Below are positions 1 to 8,900 of a stretch of DNA of 32,090 nt, piece by piece (positions within the stretch are counted from its first letter, which is position 1; each line of letters opens with the position of its first letter). Made by a program: the position numbers and the translations under genes. Below the pieces are notes generated by a model. It was not told where the DNA came from. It was given only the letters and a program-made list of their open reading frames with translations, and did no database searches. This stretch comes from an uncultured Eubacterium sp. (lineage in GTDB: Bacteria > Bacillota > Clostridia > Lachnospirales > Lachnospiraceae), in the NCBI GenBank assembly GCA_948470065.1, contig CAOKNO010000029.1, positions 1 to 32,090 of the forward strand, given 5' to 3'.

Positions 1-60
1 CCCGCTTTTGTATGGATTGGACAGACGCGTCTGTCCCAGAGAGGGTTTCGCAATCACCTA
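1..60. repeat. Right half of a MITE-like palindromic element (cut by window edge)
   Basis: These 60 bases match bases 24258-24317 at 55 of 60 positions by my alignment. That second stretch is the right arm of a complete inverted-repeat element. The right end here is GCAATCACCTA, against GCAATTACCTA there. Bases 19-36 form a perfect 18-bp palindrome (GGACAGACGCGTCTGTCC). The left half lies outside the window, so its target duplication cannot be checked. It sits 3' of cbiB. Confidence 0.75.
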
Positions 61-85
61 AAAACGACTGTTTTTAAGATCGTCC

Positions 86-124
86 GGTAATTGCAAAACG
101 TTCCCTGAAAGCTTTGCAATTACC
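86..124. repeat. Short palindrome with the same ends as the MITE-like element
   Basis: GGTAATTGCAAA (86-97) is repeated in perfect inversion as TTTGCAATTACC (113-124) around a 15-base loop. These arms match the terminal sequence of the 143-bp element at 24175-24317, so this may be an internally deleted relative. Read on the minus strand it lies just after cbiB. A weak 4-bp hairpin followed by a T run at 61-80 could end that transcript. Confidence 0.55.
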
Positions 125-157
125 TATAAAATAGTATATGAAAAGATTGGAAATGAT

Positions 158-1141
158 TTACCATAGAAGGGCTGCCTTAATTCCTAAGAGGCATATGGCT
201 ACCAAAGCGGATGCTGTATACATCAGGCGGTTGCTCTGCTTAATGTCCGCCCGTGTGATTGGACGGGTATCGTCGCCGATCGTTGGCTTCTCTTTCTTCT
301 TCCCAAAATACCAGGCGTCCCCGGCTAACCGCACCCGGAGCGCCCCAGCCAGAACGGCTTCCGTCTGGGCGGAATTAGGGCTTTCATGGCAATACCTGTC
401 CCTTCTAAAAATCCGGAAGGCTTCGCGTGCGTCCAATCCGCAAAGCGGGCAAGCCAACAGCATCGCACAAGCGCTTATGCGCGCTGGGATAAAGTTTACG
501 ATATCATCCAGGCGCGCCGCCGCCGTCCCAAAATAGCGGTACTTCTCATTCTTGTAACCCACCATGGAATCCATGGTATTGATGGACTTGTAAAAAAATC
601 CTCCTGCACCTCCAAACAGCGCAAGGTAACACAATGGCGCAACTACGCCGTCCGACGTATTCTCCGCCACGGTTTCAACGGCCGCCTTAATTACGCCTTC
701 CTCGTCAAGCGCCGCCGTATCCCGTCCTACAATCATGGAAACTGCTTCCCTTCCTTTGGCAAGCCCTTGCGTTTCCAAAGCCTTGGCAACCGCCATACTC
801 TCGGTTTCTAAGGATCTTGCCGCAAGTAGCATGCCACACATCACAGTTTCCAATAAAACGCCAACAACAAAATGGATCTGGTAACACAACGCTAAGGCTA
901 CCGCAGGAAGGATGGTAGATATCCCAACGACGGATACTGTAAAGACCGCCCCAGCCATCCGTTCCCCTGCCTTTGTCTTGGGGAAGCAATGGCGCGTCCA
1001 TGTTTCCATCTTGGCAACCAGCCATCCGATCGCCTGGACGGGATGGTACCATCCCTTTGGATCCCCTACAATGAAATCCCATACCATCCCCAGGCAGAAC
1101 GCAATGGAAGAACCTAGGCAAGCCGTCATACCGCCGGGCAT
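158..1141 (-). CDS. cbiB: Adenosylcobinamide-phosphate synthase CbiB/CobD
   Basis: CbiB is the integral membrane enzyme that joins aminopropanol (or its phosphate) to adenosylcobyric acid, giving adenosylcobinamide (phosphate) late in B12 synthesis. The 327-aa length fits the family. Typical family stretches are visible: FIVGDPKGWYHPVQAIG near the N-terminus (usually GDP..WPHPV..IG), AVETVAENTSDGVVAPL in the middle, and NTMDSMVGYKNEKY. Several hydrophobic segments agree with a polytopic membrane protein. The start at 1141 has AGAAGGA directly before it and GGGGG further upstream. Met5 (1129) is a possible alternative. The first bases overlap the end of the upstream alarmone synthetase gene by 16 bp, so the two are probably translated from one message. 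It is separated from the other cobalamin genes of the window by about 14 kb. Confidence 0.95.
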   Translation of the reverse strand: MPGGMTACLGSSIAFCLGMVWDFIVGDPKGWYHPVQAIGWLVAKMETWTRHCFPKTKAGERMAGAVFTVSVVGISTILPAVALALCYQIHFVVGVLLETVMCGMLLAARSLETESMAVAKALETQGLAKGREAVSMIVGRDTAALDEEGVIKAAVETVAENTSDGVVAPLCYLALFGGAGGFFYKSINTMDSMVGYKNEKYRYFGTAAARLDDIVNFIPARISACAMLLACPLCGLDAREAFRIFRRDRYCHESPNSAQTEAVLAGALRVRLAGDAWYFGKKKEKPTIGDDTRPITRADIKQSNRLMYTASALVAICLLGIKAALLW

Positions 1142-1836
1142 TCCTTCTGCCCCCTATGTAACAAAGGCCTTTGCTTTATCCTCTCTTTTGCCTGGACGCC
1201 CATCCATTGCCTCTCTTCCATCTGTACCAGGTTCCTGCCTACGCTGTGCTGTTCAAAACGGCTCTCGATTTCCACCAGGTTCTCGGCATAGCCCTTCAAT
1301 TCAGCCGCAAGCTTCTCCCTGTCGTCGCGTTCCCGTTTGTATAAAATCCTGTGTTCCATGCTCGCCCAAAAATCCATAGACATCGTACGGAACTGCACCT
1401 CCACTGGGAAGTATTCCATCCCATCCAGGCAATATACCGGGATGCCCACAATCACATGGTAGCTGCGGTATCCGTTCGGCTTTGGGTTTGCGATATAATC
1501 CTGTTCCCGGATTACGATTAAGTCGGACTGGCGCTTCAGGGCGTCTGATAAGTTATAGATATCATCCACGAAATAACAAATCACCCGGACGCCCGCAATA
1601 TCCTGTAGGTAATCCTTGGCGTTCATAATCGTAGGTTCCTTCTCCTTCTTCTTCAGCTTGCCCTCAATGCTTTCCTTTTTCTTAATCCGGCTCTGGATAT
1701 TGTGGATTGGCTGGCCGGACGATTCGCTGTACAGATTATGTTTCAATACGTTCAGCCGTGCAAGCAATACCTGCCTGGCATCCTCATAAGGCTGGGTAAA
1801 CGTATAATATTCTTCGTTTGTCATCGTTGAATGCAA
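1126..1836 (-). CDS. Small alarmone synthetase (RelA/SpoT-domain GTP pyrophosphokinase)
   Basis: This 236-aa protein carries only the (p)ppGpp synthetase domain, without the hydrolase or the regulatory TGS/ACT domains of full-length Rel, which makes it a small alarmone synthetase of the RelP/RelQ type. Family motifs visible are DIAGVRVICYFVDDIY (Asp79), NPKPNGYRSYH (about 118-127) and VEVQFRTMSMDFWASMEH, with Glu146 in the position of the catalytic Glu. The product would transfer pyrophosphate from ATP to GTP or GDP. A very good ribosome-binding site, AAGGAGG, sits 6 bases before the start. An extended -10 promoter precedes it, so transcription is probably separate from the GH43 gene upstream. 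It shares 16 bp with cbiB downstream. I cannot say from sequence alone whether it is RelP or RelQ. Confidence 0.92.
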   Translation of the reverse strand: MHSTMTNEEYYTFTQPYEDARQVLLARLNVLKHNLYSESSGQPIHNIQSRIKKKESIEGKLKKKEKEPTIMNAKDYLQDIAGVRVICYFVDDIYNLSDALKRQSDLIVIREQDYIANPKPNGYRSYHVIVGIPVYCLDGMEYFPVEVQFRTMSMDFWASMEHRILYKRERDDREKLAAELKGYAENLVEIESRFEQHSVGRNLVQMEERQWMGVQAKERIKQRPLLHRGQKECPAV

Positions 1837-1861
1837 AACCTCCTTACTACTGATTTCCTTT

Positions 1862-1870
1862 ATTATACCA
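1862..1870 (-). promoter_or_regulatory. Extended -10 promoter for the alarmone synthetase-cbiB pair
   Basis: On the minus strand this reads TGGTATAAT, a perfect -10 hexamer (1862-1867) with an upstream TG. It lies about 26 bases before the alarmone synthetase start codon. No good -35 hexamer is seen at normal spacing, which is acceptable for extended -10 promoters. Confidence 0.55.
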
Positions 1871-1966
1871 GACTTTCTGTAAGGAAGTATGAAATATTCC
1901 GTAAAAAATCTTAAAAAATTGTGAAATTTCCGTTACGCCCGCTCTCAAGGCACGTCCATCAAAATA

Positions 1967-4900
1967 CTACTTCACCTTTACAGGTTTACGCTTGCTCCAT
2001 GCTCCATAGAGCTTCGTATTCCCGGATTTCTTATAAGCGCGTATACGGACATAATACGTCTTATTCCGTTTCAGCTTCCGGATCCGGTAGGAACCCTTGC
2101 TCTTTCCAACAGACTTCAATGCCGTCGCTTTTTTCTTAAATTTTTTATCCGTCCCATACTGGATCTGGTAACCCGTAATGCTGCCGCCAGGCTTTTTCCA
2201 CGAAACCCTGATTTCCTTTTTCCCAGCCTGCGCCTTCTTCCATGAAACAGCCTTCGGATAAATCTTAAACTTCAAGGTATATGTCCCCTGATAATGATTC
2301 CGCATCGTAACTTTCACACGGTAAATCCCTGGCTGCTTCCTGCCCTTTGGATAAGAAACCTTATAATCTTTGGTAGATATCTTTTTCCCATCCGTACCTG
2401 TCACCGTAACCTTCGGCGTTTTCACCTTCCCGTTGTAGGTATACTTCACAGCAGACAGACGTACGCTTTTCACCTGAATTTTTTTATCTGGCTTCGACGG
2501 TCCTACCGGCTTTGGCGGCGTAATCTGCGTATCCTTTATGGTAACCGTAACCTGGATTCGCTTATTCTCGCTCTTCAACTCCTCTTCTGGCGTCATATTC
2601 AAAATCGGCGTCCCATCTACTGCAAAATTTACCGATTTCACCCTGGCGTGCCGGCATGGATCCAACAGGCTGTTATCCCCTGGATTGACATAAGGGCAGC
2701 GCCCAACTGTACCATTCCAGTCCCCGCCGCTGGAGCATTCCAAAATCGGCCTTGCATGGTAGACAATAACAGGGTTCCCATTTTCATCTATAGTAAAGGA
2801 ATTATGGCCTGGCCCGCATTGGTTTATCAAATCATCGGTAGAGAGAAGCGGTATTGGATATTTTTCCCATGCATCCAGCTCCAGCAAATTATCCCCTTCC
2901 TTGGCAGACAGCATCCCCACGCAATACGTATAATTCACGGCAGCTGCCGAAAAGCATAAGTAAACCATCCCATTGTTTTTTATCACGGCAGGCCCTTCAT
3001 TGATCGGGTTTTCCCATGCAAAATCCGGCATGGTTACCTGGGTAGACTTGCTGGTAAGCCGCCATGGCTGCCTAGGGTCTACCGTCGCAATGTAAAGCTT
3101 GGAAAAATCTCCCGGATTTGCAGCCCAAACGACATAATGTGTCCCGGCGCTCTCAAAATGTGTCATATCCAGGGAAAAGTGATTGAGCGCAAACGTATCC
3201 CCTTCCATTGGCTGCATCTTGTGGAGCCGCCAGTCCTTCCGTTCCATCGGGTCGTCGCCAACACATTCCAGCACATGCGGGCGGATGTCATATGGGTTCT
3301 TCCCAGAAAGGCTGGCCGTATAGAATACATACCATTTCCCATTGATTTGATGGATTTCCGGCGCCCAGATATAACGATAGGTAGACGCGTTGTCATCCGC
3401 GTGCCAAATCACAGTTTCTTCAGCGTCCTTTAACCCCTCAAGCGTCTTAGATCTGCGCAGCACAATACGGTCATAGCCAATCTTCTGCTGTTCCTCTTCA
3501 TTGCCGCAGACCGGATAAGAGCCCGTAAAATAGTAATATCCGTCATCCCCTAAAAATGCCCATGGATCCGCCCTCTGCCCTACTAAGATATCACTGTATT
3601 TCGGCTGGTTCAATGTCCCGTTAATTGTATACGTTCCCGGCTTCGCAACATCCACGTCTTGGATATCCCCAGGATCCCACTGAACGCCAAACTCCTTCGT
3701 AGAACCGTCGCTGTAATTTGCGGTAGCCTTCTTCGGGAGCATCCTCTCTGAAAATACGCCGCCTTTTTCAATGGTGACGCCCTCTGGCTCCGTAACAGAG
3801 GTATTGACAACTCTTTGCCATTTTGTCAGGATTGCGTCGTATTCCTGTTTCGTCACCTCAAATACATTGGTTTCCACCGCCCCTTGCGGCAGGATCCCAG
3901 GCGTACCTGCCTTCTGGTAACTACATACCACAGGCTGTGTAAATTCCTGGAAATCCTTTGTGCCAACCTCATAAGATTTCCCGTCGCTGCCTTGGTAGCT
4001 GATGGTATAGCTACGGAACGCGCTATCGTAACGGCATACCGGATGCAACACATGAATTCCCTGCTGGTTTAAAGAAACTGTCCTTGGATTTGTAAAGGTA
4101 AGCAAATCTTTGGAATCATATACAATCACCTGCGTACTGCTGTTATTATCTGAGGCAACCAGCCCATACGTCCCATCCGCCTTACGGAATAAAGACGGGC
4201 TTCCCATTTTATGATCCAGCCTTTGGTTCCAATAGAGGATTGGACGGTTGCTATTCAATGCCTCATACCGTTCCCCATCCCTGCTATATGCGTAATGAAG
4301 CGCGTCCGTCCGCTCTGTATTCCCTTCCCGCACATATGTTAAGATTTTGCCATATGGCCGTTCCACTACCTCTACCTGGAACCGCTTCGTCCTCACCACG
4401 CCCTGGCAAGACGCCTCTGCGGTCAACGTCACGATAACATTCCCTTCCCCGGATTCCGGGCGCGCCACTTTCCCATCCTGCGAAATTACAGACGGATGGG
4501 AAGACGTCCAGCGCAAGGATACTTGATCCCCTAAGGCTGCCGGAAGCACAATATCTTCCGTGGCAACGCTCTGCCCCAAGGAAAACCCTTCCAGTAGCAC
4601 TTTTACATTGTTCTCTAGTGTATCTGCCAGAACCGTCACCTCGAATACCTTCGTTTCCGTCTGGCCTCCCAGGGATAATCTGGCTGTCAGCGTTACCTTT
4701 ACATCTCCTACCGCCGCCTCTGGACGCGTGACTTTCCCGTCCGCCGCCAAATAATCTGGCTGCGAGGACGTCCATATAATCTTTGATCCATTTTCCCCGC
4801 GTTTTGGCAGCGCCAAATCGGAAGCTATTTCCGCTCCCCCGATCTGAAGCGCCTCCTTATCTGCAAGAAGCGCCTTCTTAGGGATTGCGGCATCCTCTAC

Positions 4901-5722
4901 TTCTGTATAATAATGATCCTCAATCTCTTCTTTTGCCAATGCCCGCTGATAAATCTTCACATTCCGGATTCTGCCCTTTAAAAAGATATCAGGATACGGC
5001 GATCTGCCTAGATATGCAGACAGCCCCTCGCCAAATTCATGGACAGAAATCCCGGTGTGTACCAAACCGCAGCCCTTCCCATCGTAATACAGGGTCATCT
5101 TTCCAGGCTCAATCACTGTCGTATACATTGCATATTGATCCGAAGATGCAGGGCCTGCAATGCCATTCCCCGCATTTGTCGGGGAGAATCCATATTCTCC
5201 ATTAAAACTGTTTTTTGTAATGACAGACTTAAACGTTCCGGCAAACGTCCCTGGGTTCATCAGCCAATAATGGCTGGTGGACTCCGTGCCAAAATACATG
5301 GCGACATAATTCCCGCGTTCCGTTTCATTTTTCAGCCACATGGAAACAGTCAACGTATCTTTCCCATCAAACATCCCCTTTGGCAGCTCTACATAGGCAG
5401 CGTCGCTATTAGCTGCGCCGCCTGGAAGGACAAGTTCCCCATCTGAGACGCGTCCCCCAGTTCCTTTCAATGTCCCGTGAAAGCCATTTCCGCTGACGTC
5501 TGCGATTACATCCTGCTCCACGGATGAGAAATCATAATGTGCCAGTAACTGTTCTTCTGCACGCGCCTGGCCACCCGTAAGATCCAATTCCTGGACTGGC
5601 GATGCTCCATCGGCGCTGGTCTCATCCACTGCTATCGCATGGACTGGTACGCTCTGGCAAATCAAGGCCGCCGCAATCATCCCTGTAAACGCTTTTCTAC
5701 ATAACATCCATTTTTTCTTCAT
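1967..5722 (-). CDS. Secreted multi-domain GH43 glycosidase (LamG, Ig-like, GH43, Fn3)
   Basis: This is a 1251-aa exported protein, probably an arabinofuranosidase or xylosidase acting on plant polysaccharide side chains. Residues 1-30 are a signal peptide. A LamG/concanavalin-like domain covers about 57-275, and two bacterial Ig-like domains lie at about 285-366 and 370-453. A partial five-blade-propeller-like stretch is at 457-600, followed by a Big_4-like Ig domain at 640-705. The GH43 catalytic propeller covers about 710-1045. Candidate GH43 acidic residues are Asp719 (QRADPWAF), Asp852 (SLDMTHF) and Glu909 (NEGPAV). An Ig-like module (about 1085-1158) and a very Lys/Arg-rich Fn3 domain (1158-1251) end the protein. 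There is no LPXTG or SLH anchor, so the basic tail may bind the cell wall or a polyanion. AAGGAGG precedes the start. The exact substrate cannot be read from the sequence. Confidence 0.9.
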   Translation of the reverse strand: MKKKWMLCRKAFTGMIAAALICQSVPVHAIAVDETSADGASPVQELDLTGGQARAEEQLLAHYDFSSVEQDVIADVSGNGFHGTLKGTGGRVSDGELVLPGGAANSDAAYVELPKGMFDGKDTLTVSMWLKNETERGNYVAMYFGTESTSHYWLMNPGTFAGTFKSVITKNSFNGEYGFSPTNAGNGIAGPASSDQYAMYTTVIEPGKMTLYYDGKGCGLVHTGISVHEFGEGLSAYLGRSPYPDIFLKGRIRNVKIYQRALAKEEIEDHYYTEVEDAAIPKKALLADKEALQIGGAEIASDLALPKRGENGSKIIWTSSQPDYLAADGKVTRPEAAVGDVKVTLTARLSLGGQTETKVFEVTVLADTLENNVKVLLEGFSLGQSVATEDIVLPAALGDQVSLRWTSSHPSVISQDGKVARPESGEGNVIVTLTAEASCQGVVRTKRFQVEVVERPYGKILTYVREGNTERTDALHYAYSRDGERYEALNSNRPILYWNQRLDHKMGSPSLFRKADGTYGLVASDNNSSTQVIVYDSKDLLTFTNPRTVSLNQQGIHVLHPVCRYDSAFRSYTISYQGSDGKSYEVGTKDFQEFTQPVVCSYQKAGTPGILPQGAVETNVFEVTKQEYDAILTKWQRVVNTSVTEPEGVTIEKGGVFSERMLPKKATANYSDGSTKEFGVQWDPGDIQDVDVAKPGTYTINGTLNQPKYSDILVGQRADPWAFLGDDGYYYFTGSYPVCGNEEEQQKIGYDRIVLRRSKTLEGLKDAEETVIWHADDNASTYRYIWAPEIHQINGKWYVFYTASLSGKNPYDIRPHVLECVGDDPMERKDWRLHKMQPMEGDTFALNHFSLDMTHFESAGTHYVVWAANPGDFSKLYIATVDPRQPWRLTSKSTQVTMPDFAWENPINEGPAVIKNNGMVYLCFSAAAVNYTYCVGMLSAKEGDNLLELDAWEKYPIPLLSTDDLINQCGPGHNSFTIDENGNPVIVYHARPILECSSGGDWNGTVGRCPYVNPGDNSLLDPCRHARVKSVNFAVDGTPILNMTPEEELKSENKRIQVTVTIKDTQITPPKPVGPSKPDKKIQVKSVRLSAVKYTYNGKVKTPKVTVTGTDGKKISTKDYKVSYPKGRKQPGIYRVKVTMRNHYQGTYTLKFKIYPKAVSWKKAQAGKKEIRVSWKKPGGSITGYQIQYGTDKKFKKKATALKSVGKSKGSYRIRKLKRNKTYYVRIRAYKKSGNTKLYGAWSKRKPVKVK

Positions 5723-5742
5723 TTTTCCCCTCCTTTTTCGCT

Positions 5743-5751
5743 ATTTTACCA
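5743..5751 (-). promoter_or_regulatory. Possible extended -10 promoter of the 1251-aa GH43 gene
   Basis: The minus strand reads TGGTAAAAT, a near-consensus extended -10, about 20 bases before the ATG at 5722. The RBS AAGGAGG lies between them. No convincing -35 was found. Confidence 0.35.
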
Positions 5752-5799
5752 TAAACTTCCACTATACTCCATAGCAACGTATTAATTTCGCACAAAATA

Positions 5800-5816
5800 T
5801 GTGGAAACACTTCACA
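5800..5816. promoter_or_regulatory. Inverted repeat upstream of the 1251-aa GH43 gene, possible operator
   Basis: The sequence TGTGGAAACACTTCACA has imperfect dyad symmetry (TGTGRA-N5-TYCACA). It lies about 50 bp upstream of the proposed -10, where an activator could bind. The regulator is unknown, so this is a weak call based on symmetry and position only. Confidence 0.25.
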
Positions 5817-5848
5817 AAACAATAACGTATGAACAACAACAAAACAAA

Positions 5849-5940
5849 AGGCCGCCGCAAAATAACCTGGCAATATATGATACCATCCGTAACATACGGA
5901 ATCCCATATACCGTCAAAAGCGGTTATTTTGCAGCAGCCT
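5849..5940 (-). terminator. Long hairpin terminator after the 1350-aa GH43 gene
   Basis: The 19-base arms at 5849-5867 and 5922-5940 pair with two mismatches, both of which become G-U pairs in RNA. The region between them folds further: CCGTA-ACA-TACGG sits at 5887-5899, flanked by pairing TATATG/CATATA. On the minus strand the second arm runs into CCTTTTGTTTTG, a U-rich tail. This fits a rho-independent terminator of the upstream GH43 gene, which stops at 5962. The stem is unusually long for that role. Confidence 0.6.
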
Positions 5941-5961
5941 CTTGTTCTCTGCCTATCTGGG

Positions 5962-8900
5962 CTACTTCTTGATCCGAATCTTAATCTTTGCCTTCTTATT
6001 CGTGCCGTCCGTTGACTTTGCAGTAATGGTCACGGTCTTCCCTGCCCCGGCTTTCTTCGTGGTTACGACGCCTTTTTTGCTTACTGTCGCATACTTCTTG
6101 TTAGAAACGCTCCATTCCAGCGTTTTATTCACTTTCTTCCCGGTCGTCTTGATCTTGGCCTGCAGCTTTACCTTCTTGCCTGCCTTTACCTTCGTACTGG
6201 GGGCTTTCAAAGTAATCTTTTTCACCGCGTGCGCCATCATCTGGATGGTAACTTTTGCTTTTTTCTTACTTCCATCCTTAGCCGTCACCGTAATCACAGC
6301 TTTCTTGCCTGCCCCGCCTTTTTTGGTAGTGACAACGCCTTTCTTGCTTACGGATACATACTTCTTACCATTTCCGCTGATTTTATAAGACACAGCCTTA
6401 TTCGAAGCATTCTTTGGGGAAATGGCCAAAGCCAACGTCACTTTCTTGCCCGCTGCAAGCTTATAAGACGTCTTGGCAAGCTTAATGCTCTTTACCTTTA
6501 CCATCTTTGGCGGAACTGGCGTCTGTACCTTTTTCAGCCCGTCCCTTGCCGCCTTCAGGGCAGAAAGAGCCGCGTCTACTGCTTGTTGTGTGGAATCCGC
6601 ATTCTCCATGACCTGCTGCGCCGCTGTCTTTGCCGTAATAAGCTTTGCAAAAGAATCCTTCGTATAATCTGCTTCCTTCAGCCGGCCCACTTCGTCCAGC
6701 AAAGCCTTTAACGCCTGCTTGTCTACTGGTACAGGCGGCTCTACCGTTACTTTTTCCAAGCCGTCAATCGCCTTTTGTAAGTCTTCTACCGCAGCCGTCA
6801 CTTCTTCCTGGCTCGCGTCTTCCTTCTCATAGGCCTTCTGTGCTTCCTGCCTTGCTTCTACAAGCTTCGCATAAGACGTTTCTGTATATCCTTCCGGCTG
6901 ATAGCCGTTTGCTTCCTCTAATAATGCTTTTAACGCCTGCTTGTCTACTGGTACAGGCGGCTCTACCGTCCCTTCCTCTGCAACCTTCCCAACACGAAAT
7001 TCATCGAAATGCGTCCAAGCCCCTGCTGCCATATTCCCAGAAATACCAACGGTCAGGGTTTGATCCCGAACGTCCACATTCAGCCCGACAATTTCCCATA
7101 AGCTAGCGTTGCCAAGCGCGTACCCATTCGGGATATCCTGCCTTGCAATCATTTCCCCTGCGCTGTCCTTTGCCCACAGATAGAGTTCATCTGCGTCAGA
7201 AGGCGCACCATCCGCCGATACCTGTACCGTATAAGCGCCGTTTTCCACACCAGTCAATGTCTGGCTCAAGGTAAAAGAGATCGGGCTGTTTGACCATACG
7301 TTCAGATGGCCCGTGCCGGAATGGCAGTCCTGTGGCCGTTTGCCGTTCTGGCTGGCGCCAGTCCCTGTGACCGTCCAATCAGAAGCGGAAAAGGCTTGCT
7401 CAAATTCCCCATTCGGTACTGCGATCGCCGTTGGGATTTTCAGTTCTTTTGTTACGGTTCCCCCCTGCTCAACCGTAATGTCCTGGGCAACGGCGCAGAC
7501 CTGCGTTCCATCTGCTATCTTAGCGTCGTAATCATAAGGGGTTGCCGTAATATAATACTTCCCGGCAATCACCTCTGCATGGTAGCTGCCTGTGCTGTCT
7601 GTTTCCACCACATAGCGCTTTATATCGCTCTTTGTATTACAGCCGCGGATCACGACGGATACGCCTTCTAGCGGCTTCCCGGAAGCATCCAGTACTTTCC
7701 CAGCCACAGTCCCCATTGCACATTCCATTACCTGCCCTGGGACTGCCGTAGTCTTCCCAATCACCACTTCTACCACACTCTTGCCAGGCGCAAGATATCC
7801 TTCTTTTTCCAAGGTCAGTTCATACGTCCCCGCTGCAAGATCCTTCAAACGGTACTTCCCATCTTCGCCCGTTACCGTATGGAATACGTCCGCGCCCTTT
7901 GTTAAGGTCACCGTAACGCCTGAAAGCGGCTCCCCTGCGCCGTCCGTCACCATCCCTTCTACATCCCCAGCATTGTTTTTCACAGTGACAGGCGCAGCCT
8001 GGACGGCCTGCCCAGAGACTACCGTAACCTGCTGGCTCGCTCCTGTAAGCTCGCAGGCATTGGCGGATACGTCCAAGCGATAAGACCCGCTTTTCAAAAA
8101 CCCCAAACGGTATTCCTTCGCCCCAACCTCCATTGCGGTTTCATAGACATACGAAATCCCATCCTCCGCTTCTGCCGTAATCGTGACGTCCTTGGCAGTA
8201 TCAGAAGTAATGGGGCATACAAGATCCCCTGTTATCATATTCTGGTTCTTTGACAATGACAAGGAAACGTCATCCACCAGGCAAGACGCCCCTGCGCTTC
8301 CCTGTGCCAAAAATCCAACCTCTACGGTCCCATCTTTAACAAAAATATCTTTTAACGTTACTTCTGTATATTCTTCCTGCAGGCTTCCAATCTCGATCTT
8401 CTTCATCAGCCCATTGGCCTTCGCATACATGCTAAGCGATTCAAACCCACCGCTGTTTTTCACCTTTGCTTTCAAATCATAAAAGCCTTCCGGCAGCGCA
8501 ACGTAAGGCGTGCTTGCAATGGTCTGTGAAACCTTACAGTCAAAATCCACATTATCCCCAAGCTTTAACGCGTACTTCCCGGTCGCCCGGTCATTTGTAT
8601 TGTTTATGGGCGCAGTTCCCTTTGTAATGGTATTCTGCCATCCCGCAAGATCGGAAGACGCTACCCGGTCTGCGTCAAAGCTTCCGTTCTTGACGTAATT
8701 ATTCAATTTATGTACCGACCATTTCCCAGTCGCCGCATTGATATCCCATGCGCTTAACGAATTAAAATGAGGCTCGCCCGATTCATTGAACGACAACGGG
8801 CACCACTGGTTAAACCCAAGGCCATTCCCTGCAAACGCCGCCCAGCGATCCCCGCAGAAAATTACCGTATCCTGCACGCTCCCTTTCACAGTATAGAAAA

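Noticed and set aside
5800-5816. CRP-like site (TGTGA-N6-TCACA)
   Set aside because: The spacing and one half site do not fit, and a CRP-cAMP system of this kind is not expected in Lachnospiraceae. It is kept only as an unassigned dyad.
5801-6388. Plus-strand frame that looks like a hydrophobic membrane protein
   Set aside because: It is antisense to the Lys-rich Ig repeats. The Phe- and Leu-rich look comes from reading Lys codons backwards.
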